Shown: one piece after another, positions 1 through 7,216 of the stretch | Numbering within the stretch: the first letter of the stretch is position 1 | Layout of the letters: each line of letters opens with the position of its first letter | From: an uncultured Acetatifactor sp. | GTDB lineage: Bacteria > Bacillota > Clostridia > Lachnospirales > Lachnospiraceae | Assembly: GCA_910585805.1 (NCBI GenBank) | Contig: CAJUFB010000085.1 | Coordinates: forward strand, 1-16,072 | Direction of reading: 5' to 3' | DNA length: 16,072 nt | Program-made: the position numbers and the translations under genes | Notes under the pieces: model-generated | Databases searched by the model: none | What the model was told of the DNA's origin: nothing | What the model saw: the letters and a program-made list of their open reading frames with translations, nothing else

Positions 1-60
1 CAAAAATATGTCGGGAGATATATTGACAAATTTCAAATATTGAGATAGGAGGTGACGACA

Positions 61-420
61 ATGTCTCTATCAATCAAGGATGCCCAGGCTTTCAAAAACG
101 CACTGAAAGCTGCCAGGGCAAAAAAACGTCTGACACAGGCTACATGCGCAGAACTCCTTGGCCATTCTCTTTCCTTCCAGAAAGATTTGGAGCGCTGCCG
201 CTGTTCCCCCAGTATTGAAGGTTTTTACCATATCTGCAGAACGCTGAATATCTCCGCGGATGACTGTATCTTCTCAGACAGTCACAAAACGGACTCTACA
301 TACCATGAATTGCTGCGGCTTCTTTCTCAATGTGACGAGAAAGACCTGTCTGTACTGTTGGCCACTGCCTCTGCCCTGGTAAGGACTGACAGAAACGCAG
401 AAGCAACAGACGCACCTTAA
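61..420 (+). CDS. XRE-family helix-turn-helix regulator
   Basis: A 119-aa cytoplasmic DNA-binding protein of the Cro/C1 (XRE) type. The helix-turn-helix lies at about residues 20-60: a basic lead-in (KAARAKKRLTQ), an AELLGHS turn region, and then the serine/proline and LNIS pattern that closes these domains. The C-terminal part (HELLRLLSQCDEKDLSVLL) resembles small regulators found on clostridial conjugative elements. I start it at ATG 61 because AGGAGG at 47-52 sits 8 bases upstream; the in-frame GTG at 52 overlaps that ribosome binding site. Upstream, ATATTGA (20-26) and TCAAATAT (33-40) form an imperfect dyad that could be an autoregulatory operator. TTGACA at 23-28 lacks a credible -10 partner. 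It is the only plus-strand gene and has its own terminator. Family is clear; target genes are unknown. Confidence 0.85.
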   Translation: MSLSIKDAQAFKNALKAARAKKRLTQATCAELLGHSLSFQKDLERCRCSPSIEGFYHICRTLNISADDCIFSDSHKTDSTYHELLRLLSQCDEKDLSVLLATASALVRTDRNAEATDAP

Positions 421-446
421 ATGATATTCTTATGCAGCAAGGCAAA

Positions 447-494
447 AAAAGCCCGCAGTACAGATAGTCTATCTGTACCGCCGGCTTTTCTTTT
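447..494 (+). terminator. Rho-independent terminator of the XRE gene
   Basis: A 20-base arm (447-466) pairs with 470-489 around a 3-base GTC loop. There are only two imperfections in the stem, one of which can be a G-U pair. A-rich sequence precedes the stem and a T-rich run (486-494) follows. It lies 27 bases after the XRE stop codon. Because the stem is flanked by A-run and T-run, it could also stop leftward transcription from the long minus-strand array. Confidence 0.88.
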
Positions 495-822
495 CTGTTC
501 CGATCATAATTGTCACAGTCAGTTCCACAAACAGAGGATTGTATAGGATAGTAGCATGCGGCATTTTACAATTCTGTTATGTGCCGCATTGCATACCGGA
601 TTATATCAGCTTTCGCTTTGTATATAGTTTACTCCTTTCCCAAATCCATTCGCAGGCTTTGTTATAGATTTATTTTCATGACGATTCTACCACCGCCCAC
701 TATGGCTTAATAAGATTATACCTCCGTTGACCGATTCAAAGAAGACGCAAAATTGATTTAATATACCTCTTAATCAAGCAGACAACTTCTTACAGTTCTA
801 TTTTATAAAAATCTTTTATAGG
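495..822. other. Gene-poor intergenic stretch with decayed sequence
   Basis: No convincing gene on either strand. It contains the left copy of the diverged direct repeat (708-746), a TTTGGGAAAGGAG-like ribosome-site fragment on the minus strand near 633-650 with no ORF behind it, and an AT-only perfect hairpin at 804-820 just after the ATPase stop. A permease gene would be expected downstream of the MacB-type ATPase at 823-1449, but none is found here. Confidence 0.5.
708..746 (+). repeat. Left copy of a diverged direct repeat
   Basis: The core TTGACCGATTCAAAGAAGAC (727-746) matches 10647-10666 at 17 of 20 positions, in the same orientation. The 19 bases ending at the TTGACC core (714-732) match less well, about 13 of 19 with 10634-10652. 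CCGCCCACTAT occurs next to both copies (693-703 here, 10667-10677 there), but on opposite sides of the core. The nature of the repeat is unknown. Confidence 0.4.
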
Positions 823-1449
823 TTATGAGGGGCAGAGGGCACTTCTACAATAATCCCCATCTTCTATATGGAAGATGCGGTCCGCAAGAAGGGCAATGTC
901 ATGATTGTGGGTGATCATTACAATGGTCTGGTTAAATTTTTCACCGGTAAGCTTTAAAAGCCCCAGCACATCAGCACTTCTTTTGCTGTCAAGATTCCCG
1001 GTCGGTTCGTCCGCAAGGAGGATTGCCGGCTTCGTGACCAGCACCCTTGCGATTGCAACACGTTGCTGCTGGCCACCGGAGAGGTTGTTCGGCATGCTTT
1101 TCAGTTTATCCTCCAGTGCAAGCACATGAACCACGCCATCCAGAAAATCCTGATCCACGGTGCCCCCGTCCAGTTCCACCGGCAAAACGATATTCTCATA
1201 CACGTTTAAGATTGGGACAAGGTTATAATTCTGAAAAACAAACCCTATATTCCGGCAGCGGAATGTGGTAAGCTCCTCATCATTCATCTGGGAAAGTTCC
1301 TTTCCATGGACAAGGACAGAACCGGAAGTACCAACTATGGCAACAAATTGACCCTTGTTCACTGAAAAAGATACATCATCCACTGCACGGGTAACATTGT
1401 GGGCTTCGCCATAGTATTTTTTTAGCTGCTTTGTCTGTAAAATCTGCAT
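823..1449 (-). pseudogene. MacB/LolD-type ABC ATPase lacking Walker A
   Basis: A 208-aa ORF clearly homologous to the intact ATPase at 9781-10455. It retains the Q-loop (Q73 in FVFQNYN), the signature LSGGQQQR (123-130), Walker B with catalytic Glu (ILLADE, 143-148), the D-loop and the switch histidine H181. The P-loop is cut: GTSGS (40-44) runs straight into VLVHGKEL, where the paralogue has 19 more residues including GKTT. Restoring them gives 227 aa, the normal length, so this is an internal in-frame deletion of about 57 bases. Without Walker A it should not bind ATP normally. The C-terminal tail after IEDG also looks out of family; another frame there reads IIVEVPS, so a second small indel is possible. 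No permease follows. AGGAG precedes ATG 1449 and overlaps the stop of the nucleosidase gene, so the two are co-transcribed. Probably a decaying gene; a regulatory role for a non-hydrolysing subunit cannot be excluded. Confidence 0.8.
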
Positions 1450-1460
1450 ATAACTGACTC

Positions 1461-2141
1461 CTATCTGATCCCCTCAAGCATTTCTGAAACAAATTGATAT
1501 GACTGCTGTACTGCCTTATCATAATTCCTGTTGATTGCCTCCTGCCCGGCCTCTTTGTCATTGTCCGAAATGGAACGGACTGCTATAAAAGGAACCCCGT
1601 TCAGATAACAGGCATGGGCCACTGCCGCAGTTTCCATATCAATGCACAATGCGTCTGGATGGATCGGCTCCATATACCTGTCCCCTGTGGTTGCAAACCC
1701 AAAATGTATTTTCCGCCCTATCCTTCCGGCTGCTTCCTTTGCCAGTGCAGTCAATCCATCATCTGCATAAAATACCGGCGCTTTCATCACCGGAAAATCT
1801 GTGTATATCTCATTATCCGTATCGTGGAATGAAGATGCGGTACATACCACTGTGTCAAATATCTTCACCTCTTTTTTCATCCCGCCCGCTATTCCTGAAA
1901 AAATAATTGCATCCACATCGTATCTGTCGATTAAAAGCTGTGCCGTAATGGATGCGTTAATCTTTCCACAGCCAGAATAAACTGCCGTTGTGCATATATT
2001 CTTTATTGTGCCGTTATGAAACGAATGCATTGCACATTCATCCGTTTTCCTGATCTGCATAACGGACAGGTATGGGACAAGTTCTCTGGCCGTTGCACAC
2101 ATAATCCCAATTTTACTTTCTGTACCCAAATCTTTATTCAT
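1461..2141 (-). CDS. MTA/SAH nucleosidase-family protein
   Basis: A 226-aa member of the nucleoside phosphorylase/nucleosidase superfamily, closest by eye to 5'-methylthioadenosine/S-adenosylhomocysteine nucleosidase (Pfs/MtnN). That enzyme cleaves the N-glycosidic bond of MTA or SAH in the cytoplasm, releasing adenine in methionine salvage and autoinducer precursor recycling. The three key acidic residues of the family can be placed: E20 in the N-terminal IGIMCATARE strand, E170 in CIDMETAA, and D193 in VRSISD. The SGIAGG loop (82-87) and FHDTD are also present. The start is ATG 2141, preceded by AAAGGAG at 6-base spacing; a GTG 18 bases upstream overlaps that site. Sequence around the purine-binding loops differs from textbook MtnN (CATARE instead of GAMEEE), so a different nucleoside substrate is possible. 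It lies between a lipoprotein gene and the broken ABC ATPase in one transcription unit. Confidence 0.8.
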   Translation of the reverse strand: MNKDLGTESKIGIMCATARELVPYLSVMQIRKTDECAMHSFHNGTIKNICTTAVYSGCGKINASITAQLLIDRYDVDAIIFSGIAGGMKKEVKIFDTVVCTASSFHDTDNEIYTDFPVMKAPVFYADDGLTALAKEAAGRIGRKIHFGFATTGDRYMEPIHPDALCIDMETAAVAHACYLNGVPFIAVRSISDNDKEAGQEAINRNYDKAVQQSYQFVSEMLEGIR

Positions 2142-2168
2142 AGTCTGCTCCTTTATCACTCATTGTCC

Positions 2169-2759
2169 TTATTCATCTGCCGCTGTGATTTCAGCAATCA
2201 AACGCCTGCGTCCCTCCTGCATCCGCTTTTCGGCATTTTCAAACCAGTTTTCTTCCGCATATTCCTGGAGTGGAAGCAGCGTTTCCTTTCCCTCCTGTAC
2301 AAACGGATAAAACAGTTCCCATGTTTCGTTTTCCAGAGAAATTTGTGCAACGAATTTTGTTTCGATCTTTTCCGTTTCCGGCTCACTATTCATTTCCACT
2401 ATATATCCATCAATGATCCTCCCTGCCGCCTCCTTCTCCCCAGGCGATTTCAGCTCATCCCTGGCCTGCAGCATTCCCTGTATCAGCGGGTCATCCTCCG
2501 GTTCTCTGATCTGTTTCCAGTCTGCCTGGAATGTCATTCTCCGAATCAAAAATCCAGCCTCTTTGCTTTCTTCCGTAACAAGAACCTCACAATTCTCCAG
2601 GTTATAACGTCCCTTCTGGGATTCCTGCATAATACTTGTTACCTGCTCCGCTATTTCCGAATCACAGCTGTCAACAAAAGCTTCCTCTTTTGTACATCCT
2701 GCCAGACATATGGCTGTCATGATTAAGATTATACCGAATTTAACCCCTGCTATGTTCAA
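2169..2759 (-). CDS. Predicted lipoprotein, unknown function
   Basis: A 196-aa protein with a lipoprotein signal peptide: a short N-terminal K7, a hydrophobic core (FGIILIMTAICLAGC) and a lipobox L19-A20-G21-C22, so the mature protein should be anchored at C22 on the outer face of the membrane. The mature part is acidic, with no family I recognise; it ends in a charged, probably helical segment (ENWFENAEKRMQEGRRR). The start is TTG 2759, the only one that keeps a full signal peptide. Its AAGGAG ribosome site lies inside the last codons of the HAD gene, 7 bases before this start, so translation is probably coupled. Downstream the nucleosidase follows after 27 bases. A role in sensing or binding is possible but not shown. 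Confidence 0.75.
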   Translation of the reverse strand: MNIAGVKFGIILIMTAICLAGCTKEEAFVDSCDSEIAEQVTSIMQESQKGRYNLENCEVLVTEESKEAGFLIRRMTFQADWKQIREPEDDPLIQGMLQARDELKSPGEKEAAGRIIDGYIVEMNSEPETEKIETKFVAQISLENETWELFYPFVQEGKETLLPLQEYAEENWFENAEKRMQEGRRRLIAEITAADE

Positions 2760-2766
2760 TTTCTAT

Positions 2767-3438
2767 TCACTCCTTTTCATCCTCGAAATCCGCATCTGGT
2801 AAAGGAGCATCTCTGAAATCCGCTATGTAAAGATCCGCCACCTGCTCCATCTGCACCCTGTACCGGGCAGAATATTTGTCATATACAGCGCATACCAGCA
2901 TTCCGGCCTGCTTTGCACTTTTAACAGCCGGCAGAACATCCTCAAAGACCAGACAGTGCTGTGGTTCTGCCCCTAACCTCTGCGCCGCAAGTTCAAATAC
3001 ATCCGGATACTCTTTTCCACGTTTTACTTCATCGGTAGAACAGAGAATATCAAACAGCCCCAAAACAGAATTATGTTCAAGGCAGGGAAGGAACAATTCT
3101 CCTGGCAGCCCTGTGGCAACCGCCAGTTTCATGCCGCATTTTTTAAGCTCGATAAGATATTCCCGTGCGTATGGCGACAGTTTCACATGATGGGCATATT
3201 CATAAACAGCCATCTCATTCCATTCCCTGATGATATCCTCCGTTTTTTCGGAAAGTCCAAATAAATCTATTGTATACTGCGCTGCTTCCTCAAAGCTGCG
3301 GGCACAGATTTCAGCCACATAATCTGCCGGAACCGGCAGTCCACGCTTCTGAAGAAAACAAATATCAATCTGCTCCCAGACATCCATAGAATCAAGCAGT
3401 GTACCATCCAAGTCAAAAATCACGGCTTCAAACCTCAT
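2767..3438 (-). CDS. HAD-superfamily phosphatase (subfamily IA type)
   Basis: A 223-aa cytoplasmic hydrolase of the haloacid dehalogenase superfamily, in the beta-phosphoglucomutase/phosphoglycolate phosphatase-like branch. Motif I is FDLDGT with nucleophile D9 and acid/base D11; motif II is T109 in AVATG; motif III is K142 in RGKEYPD; motif IV is E166-D167 in VFEDVLPA. Residues about 16-85 form the helical cap typical of class I enzymes. The start is ATG 3438, with AGGAGG six bases upstream. The longer reading frame up to 3519 runs into an upstream membrane-protein remnant and is not coding. The remnant's stop codon overlaps this ribosome site. The substrate cannot be read from sequence; such proteins usually dephosphorylate sugar phosphates or nucleotides. 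Confidence 0.85.
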   Translation of the reverse strand: MRFEAVIFDLDGTLLDSMDVWEQIDICFLQKRGLPVPADYVAEICARSFEEAAQYTIDLFGLSEKTEDIIREWNEMAVYEYAHHVKLSPYAREYLIELKKCGMKLAVATGLPGELFLPCLEHNSVLGLFDILCSTDEVKRGKEYPDVFELAAQRLGAEPQHCLVFEDVLPAVKSAKQAGMLVCAVYDKYSARYRVQMEQVADLYIADFRDAPLPDADFEDEKE

Positions 3439-3449
3439 CTTTTCCCTCC

Positions 3450-3696
3450 TCACATAAAAAATGGGTTTAACAAAAAGGCGGCTATCTGGAAGATAAACAC
3501 CGCACTCAACAGGGCGCATAGGGTATATGTGCCGATCACAAGATATTTATGGTCTCCTGATAAAAAATGAACCAGACGGAATCCTGTTTCCTCCAAGGTT
3601 GCTGGCCCTATGCCAATAATAAGCATGACAACGCCACCAGAAACAACGTTCCATAAAAAGGTAGATAATCATGCCCACAAATAGAATTTTATCCAT
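3450..3696 (-). pseudogene. Frameshifted small membrane protein
   Basis: Two frames join into one plausible small membrane protein. Frame one starts at ATG 3696 (MDKILFVGMIIY, weak GAAGAAGAG ribosome site). Near 3656-3660, at CTACCTTTTTATGG on the minus strand, the coding potential passes to another frame that reads FLWNVVSGGVVMLIIGIG and, further on, GTYTLCALLSAVFIFQ, ending at TGA 3452-3450. The span is 247 bases, one more than 82 codons, so a single-base insertion at the T-run would explain it. The repaired product is about 81 aa with three hydrophobic segments, the last close to the C-terminus. Without repair, frame one gives a 49-residue product with an implausible tail. It sits directly upstream of the HAD gene. 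I do not recognise the family; a sequencing error is an alternative to a true frameshift. Confidence 0.5.
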
Positions 3697-3773
3697 AATG
3701 CTCTTCTTCAACTAATACCCTTATAGAATACCACACATCATACTGATTCCATTCCTCTTTATTTTACACCTTT

Positions 3774-4169
3774 TTATGATACCTGGTTTGAAACCTTTTC
3801 ACTTTTAATTGGTCTCCCGATCTTTTTATCCAATCTCCATGCCGGAGCAATGCCGTCATCTGCCCAGTATTCATCTATGGAGATTATTCTGTCATTCTTT
3901 GTCCTGATAAATGATGTCACATGAAATGACAGGGATTGATCGATGGAATGCACATGGGCCACAGTGATAAGAAGGTCCCCGGCTTCTTCCACCCGCACCA
4001 CATCCCCCTCCCATACCCCAGGGTACTCACAATTTACCCGTATAAATTCTTCTACGGTAAAGTTCTCGTTTGTACAATGCCAGTTCACATAGGCATCTTC
4101 AATAAAATATGTCCGAATCTTCTGTTCATCCTGGCCAATGACCGATTTCCAAAAACCGTATATATCCAT
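3774..4169 (-). CDS. NTF2/SnoaL-like fold protein
   Basis: A 131-aa cytoplasmic protein with the pattern of the NTF2-like superfamily (SnoaL-like). It has an N-terminal helix (MDIYGFWKSVIGQDEQKI), the short YFIEDAYVNWHCTNE segment that lines the pocket entrance, a middle helix (TVEEFIRVNC), and then three to four long strands including LLITVAHVHS, FHVTSFIRTKNDRI and SIDEYWADD. This closing Y-W-D motif is common in the group. Members bind or transform small hydrophobic molecules; no catalytic set is certain here. GGAGG sits just upstream of ATG 4169. It follows the TetR gene after 24 bases and is probably co-transcribed with it, mirroring the TetR2/SRPBCC pair at 10781-11792. A ligand-binding or detoxifying role is an inference. 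Confidence 0.75.
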   Translation of the reverse strand: MDIYGFWKSVIGQDEQKIRTYFIEDAYVNWHCTNENFTVEEFIRVNCEYPGVWEGDVVRVEEAGDLLITVAHVHSIDQSLSFHVTSFIRTKNDRIISIDEYWADDGIAPAWRLDKKIGRPIKSEKVSNQVS

Positions 4170-4193
4170 ATTTCCTCCATTGGACAGCGCAGC

Positions 4194-4796
4194 TTATTTC
4201 AAATATGCTATCCTCCATTGCCCGACCCTCTTCAAAAAGTCCTTTTCCAGACCGTCCGGGTCAAGCTTCCCAATGGAAAGCATCTGCCAGAGACAGCGGA
4301 ACAGGTAGCTGTCAATCTCCTCTAACAGCATCCTTACGTCAACACCTGGCCGAAATACGGAAAAATCCAGAGTCTCCAGCAGCCTGTCCGCCACATCTTC
4401 ATATGTTTTATCATATGACTTCCCAGTTGCCTCCCTGATTTCCGGGGTTTCCGCAAAAAGAGCCTGTAGTGAAAATAAATATTCATCGGGGGCCATTCTC
4501 ATAAACTCACACCTTGCCAGGACCTTCTGGGTCATGGCCTCAAAGAAATCTGACGTTTCCCTGTAATACTTCAGCTCTATTTCATTTGATATCCTGTCGA
4601 TATTCTCCCAGAGATATAAATACAGCTCTTTTTTATTCTTGAAATAATGGAACAGCAGGGACTTTGATATGTCACCGGCATCCGCGATCTTGGATGTGGA
4701 CGCATTTTTGTAATTGTTATGGGCAAACACCACATATGCTGCTTTTATGATCTTTTCCTGCTTTTCCAATGGCAGTTCAAAAAATTTCCCGTTCAT
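4194..4796 (-). CDS. TetR/AcrR-family regulator (TetR1)
   Basis: A 200-aa TetR-type repressor. The N-terminal DNA-binding domain spans about residues 10-60, with the helix-turn-helix at about 34-53 and the conserved LLFHYFKNKKELY stretch. The C-terminal helices (about 80-200) form the ligand and dimer domain. It is a paralogue of the regulator at 11178-11792: 48 of the first 64 residues are identical, and the C-terminal halves remain clearly alignable (FRPG-D-R-LLEEI, LEKD-LKR-GQWR). ATG 4796 has GGGAGG six bases upstream. A 15-base imperfect palindrome at 4814-4828, just before the start, is a candidate autoregulatory operator. It lies immediately downstream of the EcsA-like exporter pair and upstream of an NTF2-fold protein, so control of that exporter is plausible. 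The inducer is unknown. Confidence 0.88.
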   Translation of the reverse strand: MNGKFFELPLEKQEKIIKAAYVVFAHNNYKNASTSKIADAGDISKSLLFHYFKNKKELYLYLWENIDRISNEIELKYYRETSDFFEAMTQKVLARCEFMRMAPDEYLFSLQALFAETPEIREATGKSYDKTYEDVADRLLETLDFSVFRPGVDVRMLLEEIDSYLFRCLWQMLSIGKLDPDGLEKDFLKRVGQWRIAYLK

Positions 4797-4813
4797 TATG
4801 GTCCTCCCAGTAT

Positions 4814-4828
4814 TTATCCGGCGAATAA
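4814..4828. promoter_or_regulatory. Candidate TetR operator (palindrome)
   Basis: TTATCCGGCGAATAA is an imperfect palindrome (pairing at five of seven positions on each side of a central base). It is located in the 67-base gap between the exporter permease and TetR1, 17 bases before the TetR1 start. A TTATCCG half-site also occurs at 7191-7197, just upstream of the exporter ATPase gene. Position fits autoregulation; binding is not shown. Confidence 0.35.
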
Positions 4829-4863
4829 TTCATGCTCCTGAAAATCCGCGATTTAGTTTTTGT

Positions 4864-6456
4864 TTATAGTTTTTTCAGCATTGATGTCCCCTGTCTGGCA
4901 AGGATAAGGGTACACACTGCCGCAAACAAAGCGAATAACATTATGGGAAGCGCCAGCCCAATCCACTGGGCCATTTTACTGCCCCAATAATATACCCCCG
5001 CCGCCAATCCAAGTAACGCCATAGGGACGAACATCGCCAACACGGCAGCCATAGACTGCTTGATAATGACAGTCTCGTTCACTGCGTCAAGTTTCGGAAA
5101 GCATAGCCCCATCAGCATTCCAAAAACGGCATGGCCCGCAGCGAAAAGCAGGGTGGCGATGAGCAGGGCCACTGCCTGCCACAGGACAAAGCCAAAAGCG
5201 ACAGAGATACATATCCCGGCAATCACTGTACATGGCAGGGTGAGCAGCATCTGAAAGCCAACCTTGATCCAGAGCAGGGAACTTTCCTCTATTGGGGATT
5301 CCCGCAAGACCCAGAGGTATTTTCCTTCCAGGCTAACCGAAGGCGCGGCAATGGGGCAAATGCAGAGACAGAAACCAATGACTGACGCTGCCATAGGGAG
5401 CAATGGCAGATGGATTCCGGACATCTCCGCATAAGCCAGCAGTTTTTCCTTCATAACCAAGGATGCCACTCCGGTAGCCAGTAGCATGACCAGACCGATA
5501 CCGGCATTCCAGAAATACATGGGCGTGCCAAAAAATCTTTGCATCTCCTTCTTCAAAAGGGCTTTCTTTTGCCCGGAGGCGGTCTGCGGGGAAAGCCTGT
5601 AGTGATTCTGTGTGGATTGCGCAAAAAAAGCCGCCACAGCCTGACGGTATACCCGGCCAAGGCCAGCCACCACCAAAACAAAGGGAACAATGCAGCACAA
5701 GACAAAGGCCAGCAGCAGCCCCCAGTCCCCCATAATGCCTTCCCCCATCCACAGCACAGGCGCAGCCCAGGTAAGCGAATTTTTCACTCTGGCAGCATTG
5801 TCAGTAAGGCTCTTAATCATGCTACTAAGGTTAAATGAGAAATAAAATACGGCCGCCATGAAGATTCCTGTCACAATGTTCTGTCCCAGTGCTCCACGGG
5901 ATACCCTGGCAGAGAGGAATGCCACCAGCGCCCCTGACAGTACCGACAATGCCGTGTCCAGCAAGGGAAGGGCCAGCACCGCAATCCCCAGCCGCATCCA
6001 GAACAGCAGGCTATGCCCTGCACCGTTCTGTGTCACAAAAGTACAGATTACCCCGGCTGGGATCAGAACGAAAATAGAGAACAGCAAATTCTCCAAATAT
6101 ATGGCGATTACCCGGCTGGCCACCAGCAGGGTCGTGGGCACCGGCATACTCAGCAGCAGGTCATTATCCTTCCCGCCAAATACTACGCCCTTCACCGCAA
6201 AAGTGGTAAACAGCAGTCCGCCCACCAGTGCGCCCATGCCCATGAATACAAATACCAGCACTTCCATATTCGCTGGCGCCAACGCCTTCATTAACATATA
6301 GCTGTATAAACCGGACAGATACAGACCCAGAAACCCAATGACAAAGACGGCACTCAGCCCTGTAGCCGCCCTCTTCTTACTGCGTCCCCGGGAATTTGTT
6401 GAAGAAAGAAGCATGGACTGGATGCTGACTTTTAACAGGACAAAAAATTTTTTCAT
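4864..6456 (-). CDS. ABC exporter permease, 530 aa
   Basis: A polytopic membrane protein with about twelve hydrophobic segments, for example near residues 33-55, 63-92, 118-140, 150-180, 190-212, 240-268, 315-338, 350-372, 400-445, 460-490 and 495-520. It resembles the putative ABC exporter permeases of Firmicutes that pair with EcsA-like ATPases; the segment VFGGKDNDLLLSMPVP and the following SR motif are typical of that group. ATG 6456 overlaps the ATPase stop in an ATGA, so the two are translationally coupled and form one complex in the cytoplasmic membrane. It is about twice the length of a DrrB-type permease and has no large extracellular domain, unlike the FtsX protein upstream. The exported substrate is unknown; lipids, peptides or drugs are all possible. 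Confidence 0.82.
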   Translation of the reverse strand: MKKFFVLLKVSIQSMLLSSTNSRGRSKKRAATGLSAVFVIGFLGLYLSGLYSYMLMKALAPANMEVLVFVFMGMGALVGGLLFTTFAVKGVVFGGKDNDLLLSMPVPTTLLVASRVIAIYLENLLFSIFVLIPAGVICTFVTQNGAGHSLLFWMRLGIAVLALPLLDTALSVLSGALVAFLSARVSRGALGQNIVTGIFMAAVFYFSFNLSSMIKSLTDNAARVKNSLTWAAPVLWMGEGIMGDWGLLLAFVLCCIVPFVLVVAGLGRVYRQAVAAFFAQSTQNHYRLSPQTASGQKKALLKKEMQRFFGTPMYFWNAGIGLVMLLATGVASLVMKEKLLAYAEMSGIHLPLLPMAASVIGFCLCICPIAAPSVSLEGKYLWVLRESPIEESSLLWIKVGFQMLLTLPCTVIAGICISVAFGFVLWQAVALLIATLLFAAGHAVFGMLMGLCFPKLDAVNETVIIKQSMAAVLAMFVPMALLGLAAGVYYWGSKMAQWIGLALPIMLFALFAAVCTLILARQGTSMLKKL

Positions 6457-7166
6457 CTCTCCCCCTCCAGCTCCAGAAATACATTTTCCAGGGAAGAATC
6501 CCCTACCAGCTCTGCCGTGGGGCCGCTTTGCACCAGTTTCCCGTTTTTGATAATGGCAATCTTATCACACAGCTTTTCGGCCACTTCAAGTACGTGCGTA
6601 GAAAAAAATACGGCTGATCCGTTTTGGCACAATTCTGACAGATAACCTTTCATCAAGTGGGCGGCAGAGGGGTCCAAACCCACAAATGGCTCGTCCAAAA
6701 TCAGGAGCTTTGGCCGCCGGATGAAAGCGGAGACCAGGGCCAGTTTCTGCCGCATCCCATGGGAGTAGCTACCGATGGGAGAACCCAGATTGTCCGTGAG
6801 TTCAAAGGCATCCGAATATTTGCCAATGTCAGCAGTACGTTGGTCCGCAGGAATGTCATACAAGTCGGCAATGAAGTTAAGATAATCAATCCCTTTCATA
6901 AACTCATAGATATCCGGGTTATCAGGAAGAAATGCGGTAACCCGTTTCGCCTGTACCGGGGACTTTTTAATATCGTGGCCATCAATGGTGATGGTGCCCT
7001 CTGTAAAATCCATCACCCCTGCCGCAGCCCGAAGCGTGGTGGTTTTGCCCGCCCCGTTGTGGCCGATGAATCCGTAGATTTCGCCAGAGCGGACATGCAG
7101 GGACAAATCATCCACGGCTTTCTTCCCACCGGGATAGGTCTTAGAATAATGTTTAATGTAAAGCAT
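6453..7166 (-). CDS. ABC exporter ATPase, EcsA-like
   Basis: A complete 237-aa nucleotide-binding subunit. Walker A is GHNGAGKT (35-42), the signature is YSHGMRQK (134-141, a variant of LSGGQ usual in this subfamily), Walker B is LLILDE (154-159), the D-loop is GLDP, and the switch histidine is H191 in STHVLEVAEK. The Q-loop region reads FLPDNPDIY, as in EcsA/YhaQ-type ATPases, rather than a canonical Q. ATG 7166 has AAGGAG at 7-base spacing. It overlaps the permease gene by 4 bases and follows the FtsX gene after 50 bases. That gap holds no clear promoter, so it may be read through from the MacB-type operon. It energises the 530-aa permease. Confidence 0.92.
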   Translation of the reverse strand: MLYIKHYSKTYPGGKKAVDDLSLHVRSGEIYGFIGHNGAGKTTTLRAAAGVMDFTEGTITIDGHDIKKSPVQAKRVTAFLPDNPDIYEFMKGIDYLNFIADLYDIPADQRTADIGKYSDAFELTDNLGSPIGSYSHGMRQKLALVSAFIRRPKLLILDEPFVGLDPSAAHLMKGYLSELCQNGSAVFFSTHVLEVAEKLCDKIAIIKNGKLVQSGPTAELVGDSSLENVFLELEGER

Positions 7167-7216
7167 TGGTAAGCTCCTTTCGTAATTCCTTTATCCGTTT
7201 TCCTTCTCTACATAAT

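Noticed and set aside
23..28. TTGACA upstream of the XRE gene as a -35 box
   Set aside because: At 17-base spacing the -10 position would be TAGGAG, inside the ribosome binding site.
804..820. Perfect AT-only hairpin TATAAAA-ATC-TTTTATA after the broken ATPase stop
   Set aside because: A stem of only A-T pairs and no T-run on the minus strand make it a poor terminator.
2016..2726. 236-codon plus-strand open frame opposite the nucleosidase and lipoprotein genes
   Set aside because: No ribosome site; the composition is rich in Phe, Leu, Cys and Arg, as expected for the complement of a real gene; both genes on the minus strand have clear motifs and signals.
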